From Acanthochromis polyacanthus (taxonomy: Eukaryota; Chordata; Actinopteri; Pomacentridae): a stretch of DNA of 64,000 bases. The stretch spans positions 25,600,441 through 25,664,440 of the forward strand of contig NC_067135.1 in NCBI RefSeq assembly GCF_021347895.1, in the 5' to 3' direction. Both the position numbers and the translations under genes were made by a program. Every line of letters begins with the position of its first letter. The first letter of the stretch is position 1. The notes below the pieces were generated by a model that saw only the letters and a list, made by a program, of their open reading frames with translations, was not told the DNA's origin and did not search any database. This document shows positions 22,017 through 35,600 of the stretch, in pieces.

Positions 22017-22086
22017 AGTTACTCAGCAGAAGCAGAGAGCTAAGGCAACACAACTCATGTCTCCGTCTCATTTCTTTATTTTACAG
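22017..22086 (+). repeat. Direct repeat R2 (uninterrupted copy)
   Basis: Same as R1 at 20738-20788 plus 21521-21547. About 1.3 kb separates the two starts, of which 732 bp is the transposon. Confidence 0.85.
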
Positions 22087-22089
22087 AAG

Positions 22090-22680
22090 TTGCGTGTCCA
22101 GTCACCAATCCTTCCCCACAAAATAAATATAAACTGTTAGCGGTGATCGTACCGGCCCGATACCTGCTACACAATCACTGCTGTGAATATGCTTTAACCT
22201 TTTAATCCCCACACAACCCGGAGGAGGGAGGAGGTTTCAAAGTCTTGCTATCTTTAAAGAATATATAAAGATTCAGAGCCAGAAGCTGTCGAAACAGACA
22301 AAAACTGTGGGATTTTAAACTTTCAGTTCAACCTTGAACAATATATATGTGACCTCAGGTTCAGTCAGAAAGAAATAGCGAAATAATCTCTTAAGTCTTA
22401 TAAATAAGTCTTATTTAAGACCCTTTACTAAAAATTAACCACCAGGTTCTTTAAAAATCGAAAAAAATCTTTGCTTTTCGTTGCATTTGACAAGACACGA
22501 CTCAGTCAGCGATGACCGATAGTCACATGACACACATTTAAAGCTTTCAGCTGAACTGCAGGCAGTGTTCACACAGAGAAGAGAGGAGACAAATCTAGAA
22601 ACAAACTGAATTAAAACGTGTCCCCAGTTTGAATCAGTTCTGATGATTTGAAGTTTTCTTTCTTCATTATTCAATTTACT
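22090..22680. other. No recognisable gene
   Basis: No conserved motif or credible exon seen on either strand. Confidence 0.3.
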
Positions 22681-22860
22681 TTCTATATAGCTTCAAATCC
22701 ACTGAGCATGATACTGCCACCACCATGCTTGATTTGGTGGATTTGACGAGGTTTGGTGTTCTTTGGATTAAAGGTCTCACCTTCTCTCCTCCAAACACGT
22801 TCCTGCTCATTGTGACCAAATACCTTCATTTTTTTGTCCTAAAAACATTCCTCCAGAAGG
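22681..22860 (-). pseudogene. Tc1-like transposase fragment
   Basis: The reverse strand reads the region around the glycine-rich block (HGGGSIML) preceded by FNPKNTKP, the signature of the Tc1 family also present at 63595-64000. Only this short piece remains. Confidence 0.65.
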
Positions 22861-23284
22861 CAAAAGATCAGCTGTTTGATTTTTTTTAAAATATATTTTC
22901 TTTGTGATGCTGAATTTATTCCTATAAAATGTGGCTGTGTGGACTGAAACAGTTACAACCCCACAGGTCACTTTAGTGTTAATAAAACAGATGTGCTCAC
23001 CTGGTCAAACCTGTTCAAAATTCTGTGTTTTCTTTCTTAAAAATGGGTATTATATAAGAACACATTTAAAACCTAATGCAAATTTTAAAAGTAAGGCCAG
23101 AAAATGTTGACAAATAAAGAAAAAACTGAGACCAAAGTGTTCAAAAAGTTTACCTCTGCACACAGTCCTGAGCAGGAAAGAAAGTAGATTAAAAATCCTT
23201 GTAGCAACAGCTGAGTCCTTATCTTGTGGTAATATTTAACTAGTAGGTCAGTAATAAAAAAAACAAAAAAAAAAAACAGTCACA

Positions 23285-23370
23285 TCAAGGTTTCATCCAG
23301 ATATGAAATCATAAAGGATCTGATACAGAACAAAGTTCTTCAGGACAAACTGCAGCAGCTTTATTCAACG
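23285..23370 (+). other. Candidate 5'UTR exon of the butyrophilin-like gene
   Basis: The sequence ending TTATTCAACG is followed by GTAAGCTG, a strong donor. It contains no useful ATG and is followed by an intron whose acceptor lies at 24906, just before the signal-peptide ATG. A cataaagg A/T box around 23308 might be a TATA element. The start is a guess. Confidence 0.45.
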
Positions 23371-23792
23371 GTAAGCTGACTTCAAACCATATTTTTAAAT
23401 GACAATGTGATGGTAAAGAAATAAGTATACTTTTGGAAGAATTTGTTTGTATTAATTACATGTTTTTATTGTTTTTGCTGCTGCTTGAAATGTTTTAAAA
23501 CTCAGTTTTGACCGAACAAACACAAAACTTGGATCATGTCGGCTGTTGTGTGGAAATACAAAAAAACTGATGCACATAAAGATCACATTATTCTGTTTAC
23601 CAGCTGAGTAATGGGATTAACATTAAACATTTACAAAGTAAGCATAGATATTAAGGTTAAGACTCTAAAGTAATATTTATTAAAAACATATTTGAAGAGG
23701 AATTTAAAGAATGAGGTCAAGAGGTCAGGTAACTGTCTTGTGAACTGAACACATCTTTACTTATCCTGAATTCATTTTTTCTGAATTAGTTA

Positions 23793-24864
23793 CAGTTTTT
23801 CTCAGTCGCTTTGGTTCATTTCTCAGATCAGAATTAAAATTCTCTAAACTCCTTGTTCAGTCTTCACATCATCGTGTCACTTGTGCACATCAAGAAAGCA
23901 GTTTCTCATTTTTTCAACAAGTTGCAAAATGCTTTGGTCCATCCATGCAATGATTCTGTACAATTCTCTGCTATTTCCTACATTATCAATTGCTTTTGTC
24001 ATGTGCTCAAAATGTTATTATCATGGGTCTCTGTTGAATAGTCTCAGCTCTCACAACATTTAGGCATTAATTCATCGCTTAAGTCTTTACATGCAGAATG
24101 GTTGAACATATATGTCAGGATGTTTCTATACATTTCTATAACAAACACACCAATTCAGGACAGATTTAGAAAAAAAATCTAAATCTGTCCTTAATTGGTT
24201 AATTGCTCCCAGGTAAATCTTGACTTTCTCTAATGAAGGGAAATGTGTGAAGGGTTAGAATTTTCTGAAATCGTTCAAAGACACAAGAGAATAAATTTCT
24301 GATGTGATGAGAATTTGTGTGTAATTCCTACAGCACTGGAAGTACAGTTCTCCCTGAGGAGATTGTCCTATGTTCACATTTCTACTTTTATTTTTTTGTT
24401 TTTTTCTTTGTGCTATGCAGCGCTGTTTTCCTTTCTGTATCAATAACATGGTCTGTCAAGAAATTGTAAAAACAGTAAAAGTGTAAACTGAATCTTGTCC
24501 AGTCTCTTGCAATCAATCTCCCACACACAAAGGTGTAACTTGCAACTTTCATCAAAACTTACGTAAACCATCTTCAGCATCAGAGCCTTCACCAGAGTAA
24601 CTGTTATATCAGAGCATACTAAGCAATTTGACTGTCTTGTCTGTACACAATGAACAAGACTTGTCATTGTGACAGCACTGACATGTTCATTGACACAGAA
24701 ATTTAATTTTTGAGCGATAGACTAAGAATTTTGCACAAAAAAATGGCTTTGCAGGTAATCCATGTTGTTTTGCTACTTGTGCGACGTGTTTTGAGAAATG
24801 CACAAACTGTTTTGAGAATTTCAATTCTGATCTGAGAAACGCACTAAAGCAATTGAGAAAACTG
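23793..24864. mobile_element. Tc1/mariner-like non-autonomous transposon
   Basis: The left end (CAGTTTTTCTCAGTCGCTTT) and the right end (its near-complement, ending in AAAACTG) form about 55 bp of inverted repeat, with TA on both sides. It lies in the 5' intron of the butyrophilin-like gene and ends about 42 bp before the splice acceptor at 24906. Interior open frames are short and unrecognised. Confidence 0.75.
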
Positions 24865-24906
24865 TAAAACACTGAATGAGTCATGTTTTATTCTTTTGGT
24901 TCTCAG

Positions 24907-24976
24907 GAGGAAATGCATCTGTTCACCTGGTTTGGATTCTGGCTGCTTGTCCTCTGCAACCTCCCAGTAACTGAAG
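24907..24976 (+). other. Exon: signal peptide
   Basis: Acceptor ttctcag ends at 24906, ATG is at 24913, donor GTAAAC is at 24977. Encodes [19 protein letters not shown] plus TE, a classic hydrophobic leader, and ends in phase 1. Confidence 0.8.
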
Positions 24977-25098
24977 GTAAACTGGAACATCAGCAATGCT
25001 TCAAAATCTCAGACATAATTACAGTTGAATCACAGAAGTATGGTAAGAATATGTGTCTTTGCTGTAAAAAAAATTACCTGTAAAAGCAAAATGTAAGT

Positions 25099-25133
<35 letters not shown>

Positions 25134-25307
25134 TGGTGGCTGGTGGTGAAATGTGTTGGTGGGCTAACAAATGCATAATACCGATTAAATGGTTAACACA
25201 GCTGCAAAAGCAACATCACCTATGATACACAGTTACATCAATTACAGGTACACTATACTTTTTTAGTGCTCTACATCAACACCCTCTCTCACTCACTCAC
25301 TCTCTCA

Positions 25308-25349
<42 letters not shown>

Positions 25350-25627
25350 CTCTCTCTCTCCCCCACGCCATAACTTTTGGGACCTACCATTGACTCCCAT
25401 TCAAATCTAAACCCCTAACCCTAACCCTAACCTTAACCAACACCAAAACAATGCCTAACCCTAAAGAAACGTTTTTGCACTTTTACTTTTTTCAGTAACA
25501 ACAACATGGCCAAGAAAGCACTGTTTCCCCTCATGGGGACCCAACCGAGGTCCCCACAAGTGACATTTTTTCTGGTTTTCCTATACTTGTGGGGACATTT
25601 GGTCCCCACAACCCTATAATTACCAGT

Positions 25628-25681
<54 letters not shown>

Positions 25682-25947
25682 TTTTCTATACCGGTGGGGA
25701 CTTACCATTGACTCCCATTCATATCTAACTCCTAACCCTTACCCTACCCTAACCTTAACCATCACCAAATCAATGCCTAACCCTAAACAAACGTTTTTGC
25801 CACTTTTACATTTTTTTATTAACAACAATATGGCCAAGAAAACGGTGTTGCCACCCGTGGGGACTCATTTTAGGTCCCCACCGTAAGACAAGTCCCCACC
25901 TTTATAGCAAATAGTCAGGTCAAAGTCCCCACTGGAATAGCAGAAAC

Positions 25948-26008
<61 letters not shown>

Positions 26009-26636
26009 ACTACAAAATGTCTTCCAACTGCAACGACTGCCCACAGATAGCCTGCTGCAACTGTCTTATTACAACTGTTTGGCGACATGTAGTGCAAACA
26101 ACACCTTCAGTACAACAGATGACTTCAGCAAAAACAAAGTGTCACAGTCCTTTAGCAGGTCAACATGGGCCTACCTTATTTGAAAAGAAGCTCACATCGA
26201 CGGCCGATGTGATCCCAGTCTCTTAACTTCCAGCTTTCCTCCAAAGACATTGAGGAAAATGGACATGAAAGCAAATAAGCCACCTCGTTCATGCTAGCTT
26301 AACCTTTTCTCGCTGCGTCAAAGGCCTGTGGGCTGACCGAAGTTAGCCCAAATGATCAGTAAATCACGGGGGCGGGACATGACACCTGTCAATCACTTAC
26401 AAGAACGAAATGAATGAAAGCGAACTGTATCTGCTGGGGCTGTAAAAAATAACCCCATTTAGAGATATTTTATGTTTTTCTTTTAACTGATTGGTGCTGT
26501 TGCTACCTTTGTTTTCACCTAAACTTAAAACAATCTGTTGCAAGTTATTTTGAAAATAATTTTCTCATCTTTTTTGTGTTGGCCTGGGAGGGCTTAGCCC
26601 TGTTAGCCCATTTATACCAGCCGTCCCTGATAGATC

Positions 26637-26687
<51 letters not shown>

Positions 26688-29600
26688 TAAACCTTTATTA
26701 GATTAAACCTTTATTAATCCCCACAGCAGGGAAATTTACATTGTACAGCAGCAAAGAGGACATTGAATAAAAGAGAGATTGCAGCACACAAAGCACACAG
26801 CGCATATGTATATAAATAAGAATATTTTCTTCAGAAGAAGAAAGAAAAGAAGCAGTATTTACAGCAAGACTTTTTGAAATTGCACAGCGACATTATTTAC
26901 ATTTCCTATTGCACAGTTGTAAATGGGTGAACAGAAACTACTGGGAGCAGGTTTGATTGTAAAGTCTGACTGCAGCAGGAAGGAAGGAGCTGCGGTATCT
27001 CTCCTTTAGACACCGCGGGTGAAGCAGTCTGTCACTGAAGGAGCTGCCCAGTGATCTCACTGTTTCCTGCAGAGGCTGGGAGGTGCTCTCCATGATAGAC
27101 CACAGCTTTGTCATCATCCTCCTGTCTCCCACCACCTCCACAGGATCAAGGGGGCAGCCCAGGACAGAACTGGCTTTCTTTACCAGTTTGTTTAGTCTCC
27201 TCCTGTCTACAGCCGTGATGCTGCTGCTCCAGCAGACCACTCCATACATGATGCCTGATGCCACCACAGAATCATAAAAGGTCTTCAGAAGTGCTCCCTG
27301 CACCCCGAAGGACCTCAGTTTTCTGAGCAGGTGCAGTCTGCTCTGACCTTTCTTGTAAAGTGCGCTGGTGTTAGTAGTCCAGTCCAGTTTCTTGTTTAAG
27401 TGAACACCCAGGTACCTGTAGGAGTCCACAATCTCAATGTCTGTTCCCTGGATGTTCACTGGTGTAGGAGAAGTGTGTCTGTTCCTGCTAAAGTCCACCA
27501 CCAGTTCCTTGGTTTTCACCGCATTGATCTGGAGGCTGTTCAGCCGGCACCAGTCCACAAAGTCCCGGTTAAGTTCTCTGTACTCCTCCTCATCTCCGTC
27601 CGTGATGAGGCCGACGATGACAGAGTCGTCAGAGAACTTCTGAAGATGGCAGTTTGTGGTGTGATGGGAGAAGTCTGCAGTGTAGAGGATGAAAAGACAG
27701 GGGGCAAGGACAGTCCCCTGTGGGGCCCCTGTACTGCTGACCACAGTGTCGGACACACAGTCCCCTGCCCTCACAAACTGTGGCCGGTTGGTGAGGTAAT
27801 CCAGCAGCCACACTGTGAGGTGAGAGTCCACTCCTGTCTGCTCCAGATTGTCCCCCAGAGGCACAGGCTTAATGGTGTTGAAGGCACTGGAGAAATCATA
27901 AAACATGATTCTCACAGTGCTCTTCGTCTTCTCCAGGTGAGAGAGACATCTGTGCAGGAGGTAGGTCACTGCATCATCAACCCTGATGCCGGGCTGGTAG
28001 GCAAACTGCAGCGGGTCCAATGATTAGCTCACCAGGGGTCGCAGATGATAAAGGACCAACCTCTCCAAGGTCTTCATCAGGTGGGATGTTAGTGCCACCG
28101 GCCTGAAGTGGTTGAGGTCCTTGGGGTGCGATATCTTCGACACCGGTACACGCAGGACGTCTTCCACAGCTGTGGGACTCTCCCCAGTCAGGCTCAAGTT
28201 GAAAATATGTTCCACAATCCTGCTCAGCTGATCTGCGCAGGACTTGAGGAGCCTGGAGCTGATGCCATCCGGACCCGTAGCCTTCCTGATCTTCAGTCTG
28301 CTCAGTTCTCTCTTCACCTGGGATGTTGACAGGGACAAGTTGGGGCACGAGGGCTGTGTGCTGGTTATGAGTGTGGGGCCCTGTGGAGGAGGGGAGGTGT
28401 GATGGTAGGAGAACTGTGGAGCTGTAAGGAGGGGGAATATAGCGGGAGTGTACAGTCAGCAGAGGGTGCAGACAGATGCAGTGGTGGTTGCTGCAGGGTG
28501 GACTGGTCCGGGGGAGGGGTGGCTGACTGTTCAAACCTGTTAAAGAAGGTGTTCAGATCATTCACCCACTCCTGGTCTCGTCCCAGTTCCGTCTTGGGAT
28601 CTTTGTGGCCAGAGATGGTTTTCAGGCCCCTCCAGACCCCCGCTGACATTGTTCTGCAGCAGCTGATCCTCCATCCTCTTCCTGTAGCTATATTTCCCCT
28701 CTCTGATCTTTCTCCTTTGTTCTCTCTGTGTTAACATGATGTCCTTAGAAGGAAGCCTGACCTTCACAAACGTGGACATGCAAGTTACTATACCTACATG
28801 CATGCATTCATATTTGTGTGTTGTGTGTGCATACTATTATTATTATTATTATTACACTATTATTATTATTATCATTATTATTAACAACAACAACAACAAC
28901 ACAATAATAATAATAGGCTGCACAGTGGCGTAGTGGTTAGCACTTCGCCTTGCAGCAAGAAGATCCCGGTTCAAATCCCGGGGTGGGCCTGGGATCTTTC
29001 TGCAAGGAGTTTGCATGTTCTCCCTGTGCATGCGTGGGTTTTCTCCGGGTACTCCGGCTTCCTCCCACAGTCCAAAAATATGCTGAGGTTAATTGATTAC
29101 TCTAAATTGCCCGTAGGTGTGAATGTGAGAGTGATTGTCTGTCTGTATATGTAGCCCTGTGACAGACTGGTGACCTGTCCAGGGTGTCCCCCTGCCTTCG
29201 CCCGAGTCAGCTGGGATAGACTCCAGCACCCCCCGCGACCCTAGTGAGGATAAAGTGGTGTATAGAGGATGGATGGATGGATAATAATAATAATAATAAT
29301 TAGATGCTTTGTAATTGATGACATTTTTGCATATAGCAATATTTGACACCATAAGCAAAATTTTTCAATTCAAACAAATTTTGGTTGATGACTGAATCGA
29401 TGAAGAAGCATAAACATGAAGTGAAACAACAAAATATGTTTCATTTATATATTTATGTGCATTTTTCATCCCTCTATTACAATCACTGATTCAAATTCTC
29501 TTCTGTTGTTAATACTTTATGAAATGTGTTTTAGTATTATTCTTGATTTTGAAAATTTTACCCATTTACCATAAAAGAAATATTTTAGAAAAATTAGATA

Positions 29601-32600
29601 ATGTCAAAAACATCACATTTTTAAGTTAACATTTTTTTTTATTTTATTTGAGAATAAACATGTACTTTCAATAACAACACATTTGTACATTTCAGCAAAT
29701 GGGCTAAAAGCTTAAAAAATATTCCTATTCTTATAATGTGGTCATGCAGACTGAATCCATTGTGTTCCTGTCTTTGCAGCACAGTCACAGCTGATTTCTT
29801 CACCTCCATCAGTCATTGCTCTGGCTGGTGAGGACGTCCTGCTGCCGTGTCACCTTCAACCTCCCATCAGTGCCAGTTCCATGGCTGTGGAGTGGACCAG
29901 ACCTGGTTTAGACCCAGAGTACGTCCACGTTCACCAGGATGGACGGCTGGTGTATCACAACCAGAACCCCTGGTATCAGTACCGCACTGTTCTGTTTGTG
30001 GATCAAATGATCAATGGAAACGTCTCCCTGAAGCTCTTCAGTGTCAAAATGTCTGATGCAGGAAAATACAGTTGCTACCTTCCCTCGTTATGGAGGGAAT
30101 CTTTGGTCCAACTCACCGTGGGTAAGAAAACGTGCTGCAGTAGATGAACAAAAATTGACTAAACTGACTTTTAATATGCATATGTGGTTTCAAATGTGCA
30201 TGGGCACCCGTATAGCTCAAGAGGTTAAGTGGGCGAACCATGTATAGAGACTGGTCCCGACACAGCGGCCTGAGTTTGATTCCCACTCGTAGCCCTTCAC
30301 TGCATGTCTTTCCCCCACTCTTCTCCCACATTTCCTGTCTGTCTCTTAACTGCACCTATCGAAAAGGCCCAAAAAATGTGCAGCTTTCTGTTATATGTAT
30401 GCATTTTATATAATAATTTATACAACAAAAATGAAGCAGTTGGCTGTAGCTGAGTTAATGCAAGTTCTTCATGAAGGAGAACTTGAGTCATTTTGTGGCT
30501 TCAACTGATGCCTTTAAAAGCCATAGTGGGATAGTAGTAGTGTTGTAATTTGTAACTCTTTTTTGTAAGATGATGATCAGAATTCTTAGTGATTTACTCA
30601 AGCTAGATTTTCTGAAACAGTCTGGAGGTGAAGTATTTTCTGCAGCACCTTGAGATCCCCGTTCATGAACACCTGGACCAGCCCAGTAAACATGTTTGAT
30701 TTTGTGGCAAGTAAACTCAGCTCTCACTTTGGGTGTATGAGGACCAAATGGCACGTACCATCGTCCCTTTTTGCCATACTGCCACTGTAACTTCCACAGA
30801 GCTGCAGCTGCAGCCGTTTTGGTGGACTTTACCTGTCTGCTGCTTCAGGAGACTACTTTCTTCAGCCTAACAGCTTCTTTCGCAGCTGGTGTCCACCAGC
30901 AGGGTTTTTAGGTTACAGCCACAACAGGCACCAGTGACCTTCTGGTCACAGCTCCTTACAGACTCCATGTCCCTTAAACTCCTACAGGATGCAGGAGAAA
31001 TCTTCCAGAGTTTAAGTTGAATCAGGAGCCTCCACCAGATGTTCCAGATCATCCTCACTGTATGTTTGGGCTTACAGGTCTGTTCAGACATACTAATGGA
31101 GGTCTGATGACTACAAAGTTGATCATCAAGCTAAGGTTCTCTGGTACAAGGTACAATTTTGAACCACCTTAGGCTCAGTCGTGGTGTTGTCACGGATTTA
31201 CAGTGCCTTGTGAAAGTATTCGGCCCCCTTGAACTTTTCAACCTTTCGCCACATTTCAGGCTTCAGACATAAAGATATAAAATTGTAATTTTTTGTCAAG
31301 AATCAACAACAATTGGGACACAGTCGTGAAGTGGAACGAAATTTATTGGATATTTTAAACTTTTTTAACAAATAAAACCTGAAAAGTGGGGCGTGCAATA
31401 TTATTCGGCCCCCTTGCATTAATACTTTGTAGCGCCACCTTTTGCTGCAATTACAGCTGCAAGTCGCTTGGGGTATGTCTATCAGTTTTGCACATCCAGA
31501 GACTGAAATTCTTGCTCATTCTTCCTTGCAAAACAGCTCGAGCTCAGTGAGGTTGGATGGAGAGCGTTTGTGAACAGCAGTCTTCAGCTCTGCCCACAGA
31601 TTCTCGATTGGATTCAGGTCTGGACTTTGACTTGGCCATTCTACACCTGGATACGTTTATTTGTGAACCACTCCATTGTAGATTTGGCTTTATGTTTTGG
31701 ATCATTGTCCTGTTGGAAGATAAATCTCCGTCCCAGTCTCAGGTCTTTTGCAGACTCCAACAGGTTTTCTTCCAGAATGCTCCTGTATTTGGCTCCATTC
31801 ATCTTCCCATCAATTTTAACCATCTTCCCTGTCCCTGCTGAAGAAAAGCAGGCCCAAACCATGAGGCTGCCACCACCATGTTTGACAGTGGGGATGGTGT
31901 GTTCAGGGTGATGAGCTGTGTTCCTTTTACGCCAAACATATCATTTTGCATTGTGGCTGTTATGTGCCACAGTCTCTCTCTCTTTCTCTCTCTCTCGCTC
32001 TCTTTCTCTTTGGTTTGGCTCTCTCTCCTCCTTCCGCCTGCTGCTCACCTGAGTGCAATCGGCACTCAGGTGATGATGATGATGAGGGAATAAAAGGGAC
32101 AGGGAGTGCAGAGATTGGGGGCACGACACGGCACAGACACCTGGACAGGTAGGAGGGAGTTTACCTTCCTCCGTGGTTTTTCTTCCTTCCAAGCTGGTTT
32201 TCCTCGTGCATGCTTAGGTGCCGGGGTTTTTGTTGGTTTACTTTGTTGTATTAATTTGGGCTGGAGATCGCCGACAGTTTCGTTATTCGTCTCTTGTTTA
32301 TTTTAGCCTTAGTTCTTATTTTTAGGTAGTTTAGGGGGAGACGCTGGGAGCGACGGCCCACTGCGTGGTTGGCCCAGCGTCTTCCCACTTTTGTTCTTTT
32401 GTCTGGGGTCTCCAGCCCTCCTTTGTTTTGCTTTCGTTTATGTTATTTCTATTGATTATCTTGGGGTGGCCAAATAAAGCCTGTGGGTTTAATTGGAGAT
32501 ATCATGTGTGGCGTCCTTCTGTATATGCTGCGGCCTCTCTCCCCTATTGAGCCTGTGTTTTCAGTCTGTGAGGGCCGTAACAGTGGCCAAAAAGTTCGAT

Positions 32601-35600
32601 TTTGGTTTCATCTGACCAGAGCACCTTCTTCCACATGGTTGGTGTGTCTCCCAGGTGGCTTGTGGCAAACTTCAAACCAGACTTTTTATGGATATCTTTG
32701 AGAAATGGCTTTCTTCTTGCCACTCTTCCATAAAGGCCAGATTTGTGCAGTGTACGACTGATTGTTGTCCTATGGACAGACTCTCCCACCTCAGCTGTAG
32801 ATCTCTGCAGTTCATCCAGAGTGATCATGGGCCTCTTGGCTGCATCTCTGATCAGTCTTCTCCTTGTTCCAGGTGAAAGTTTAGAGGGACGGCCGGGTCT
32901 TGGTAGATTTGCAGTGGTCTGATACTCCTTCCATTTCAATATGATTGCTTGCACAGTGCTCCTTGAGATGTTTAAAATTTGGGAAATCTTTTTGTATCCA
33001 AATCCGGCTTTAAACTTCTCCACAACAGTATCTCAGACCTGCCTGGTGTGTTCCTTGGTCTTCATGATGCTCTCTGCACTTTAAACAGAACCCTGAGACT
33101 ATCACAGAGCAGGTGCATTTATACGGAGACTTGATTACACACAGGTGGATTCTATTTATCATCATCAGTCATTTAGGACAACATTGGATCATTCAGAGAT
33201 CCTCACTGAACTTCTGGAGTGAGTTTGCTGCACTGAAAGTAAAGGGGCCAAATAATATTGCACACCCCACTTTTCAGTTTTTTATTTGTTAAAAAAGTTT
33301 AAAATATCCAAAAAATTTCATTCCACTTCACGATTGTGTCCCAATTGTTGTTGATTCTTGACAAAAAATTAAAATTTTATATCTTTATGTTTGAAGCCTG
33401 AAATGTGGCGAAAGGTTGAAAAGTTCAAGGGGGCCGAATACTTTCACAAGGCACTGTAGATAGGACTCGAGCAGGGGAACCATGCTACCGGGGCAGAGGT
33501 GGAAAATAGAAAGAGGTTTATTGTCAGGATGTGTTATTGGCGATGGATGAGGGTCCGGGGTGCGTTCAGGAGGGGGTGAAGGGTTGGTCCGGTTCTGGAG
33601 GGGGTGAGCCGGAGATCGGCGGCCGTTGTCGGTTCCGGGAGGGGAGCCGAATGTGGCGGTGGATGGTAGGTGGATCCCTGGTGGTGTGAGAGCTCGGTGG
33701 TGAACGGAGATCCAGGGAGGGAAGGCAGACACTGACGATCCAGGCGGGGATGAGGGACGAACCGGGCTGACAGATGGCAGGTGGATCCGGGGGGGGGCAC
33801 CAGGAGGGGGAAAGCCAGGAGGGGGTCCGGAGGGGTATACGGTGTCTGGAGGGTCCAATGGAGGGGAAACAGGCGGAGCACGGCAGGCAGGAGTCCGGAC
33901 AGCTGGTTTGGTGTGTCGAGTCAGCCCGGTCTCACGGGGATTTGTGAAACTGTCACGTCAGTTTTTGTTTCGGTTTCGTGCGCACCAACACGATGTCGTC
34001 ATGTTTTTCGTGCCGCTCACCACGACCGAAACCCGCTGTGGTAATCACATCTGAAAGTGGTTTATACCGGCGGATTCATGACGATCTAAGCTGTCCATCG
34101 GCGTTTGTGGCCGCCGCTTCGGCCGCCGCTTCGGCCGCCGGACATTCTTTAAATTCCTATGCAAATTCGGCGGATTCATGACGATTTAAGCTGTCCATCG
34201 GCGTTTGCGGCCGCGACTGCGGCCGCCATTGCGGCCACCATTGCGGCCGCCGGACATCCGGCCACAGCAGCGGCCGCAAACGCCGATGGACAGCTTAGAT
34301 CGTCATGAATCCGCCGGTATAAACCACTTTCAGATGTGATTACCACAGCGGGTTTCGCTCGTGGTGAGCGGCACGAAAAACATGACGACATCGTGTTAGT
34401 GCGCACGAAACCGAAACAAAAACTGACGTGACAGTTTCACGAATCCCCGTGAGACCGTGTTGGTCGAGTACAACAATCTGGCGGAGAATGGAGGAGTGAA
34501 CCAGTCTTCTTATAGCAGAGGCAGGTGATTAGTAGAATGTGCTCCAGCTGTCCAGACTCCAGCAAGGCAGCTGATTACCTGAGTGGAGGCAGCCTTGTGG
34601 CTGCACTCCACTCAGTGCATTGCTGGGGAGAGGGAGAGAGAAAGAGAAGAGGAGAGAGGAAGAGGGAGAGAGAAGGGGAGAAGGAGAGAGGACACGAGAG
34701 GGGGAGAGAAAAAAGGGGGAGACAGATGGGGGAAGGGTATTTGGATGCCAGGTAGGAAGTGGGTGAGGAGAGGGCCCTGACAGGTGTTCCTTATGGCCAA
34801 TCTACAGTGCCTGTCATAAGTATTCACCCCCTTTGATGTTTTACCCTTTTATTGCTTTCATAAATCAATCATGGTCAATAAAATTGAGCTTTTTTTAACA
34901 AAAAAATTTATTGAAAAAAAACTCTTTAATGTCAAAGTGAAAACAGATTTCTATAAAGTAATGTTAATGAAAGAAAACTATATAAATGAAAATAATTGTT
35001 TGCATAATTATTCACCCCCTTCAAGTCAGTATTTAGTAGATGCACCTTTGGCTGCAATCACAGCAGTGAGTCTGTGTGGATAGGTCTCAGTCAGTCTTGC
35101 TCATCTGCCCACTGTAATTTTGCTCCATTCTTCTTTGCAAAACTGCTCAAGCTCTGTCAGGTTGCGCGGGTATCGTGCATGAACAGCCCTTTTCAAGTCC
35201 AGCCACAAATTCTCTATAGGATTGAGGTCTGGGCTTTGACTCGGCCACTCCAGAACATTTACCTGGTTCTTTTTTAACCATTCCTGTGTAGCTTTTGCAG
35301 TATGTTTTGGATCATTGTCTTGCTGGAAAAAAATCTTCTCCCAAGACGTAGTTCTCTTGCAGACTGAAAAAGATTGTCCCCCAGGATTTCAGTGTATTTT
35401 GCAGCATTCATTCTGCCCTCTATCTTTACAAGCCTTCCAGGTCCAGTTGCTGAGAAACATCCCCACAGCATGATGCTGCCACCACCATGCTTCACAGTGG
35501 GGATGGTGTGTTTTTGGTGATGTACAGTGTTTGGTTTCTGCCAAACATGACATCTTGTCTGATGGCCAAAAAGCTCAATTTTGGTCTCATCAGACCAAAG

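Larger units (their letters stand above)
31201..33456 (-). mobile_element. Tc1 element (minus strand) split by a solo LTR
   Basis: Termini CAGTGCCTTGTGAAAGTATT and its complement, with long inverted repeats of about 200 bp, TA on both sides (31199-31200 and 33457-33458). Without the insert it is about 1.63 kb, the same family as 60556-62188. The transposase frames are 31641-31862 and 32590-33023 (minus), on either side of the LTR. Confidence 0.92.

Noticed and set aside
27400..28023. 207-codon plus-strand frame
   Set aside because: It is antisense to the intact reverse transcriptase frame of the LINE and resembles nothing.
33385..33881. Proline-rich minus-strand frames
   Set aside because: They arise from a G-rich degenerate repeat. 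There is no splice context, and the frame runs into the Tc1 terminus.
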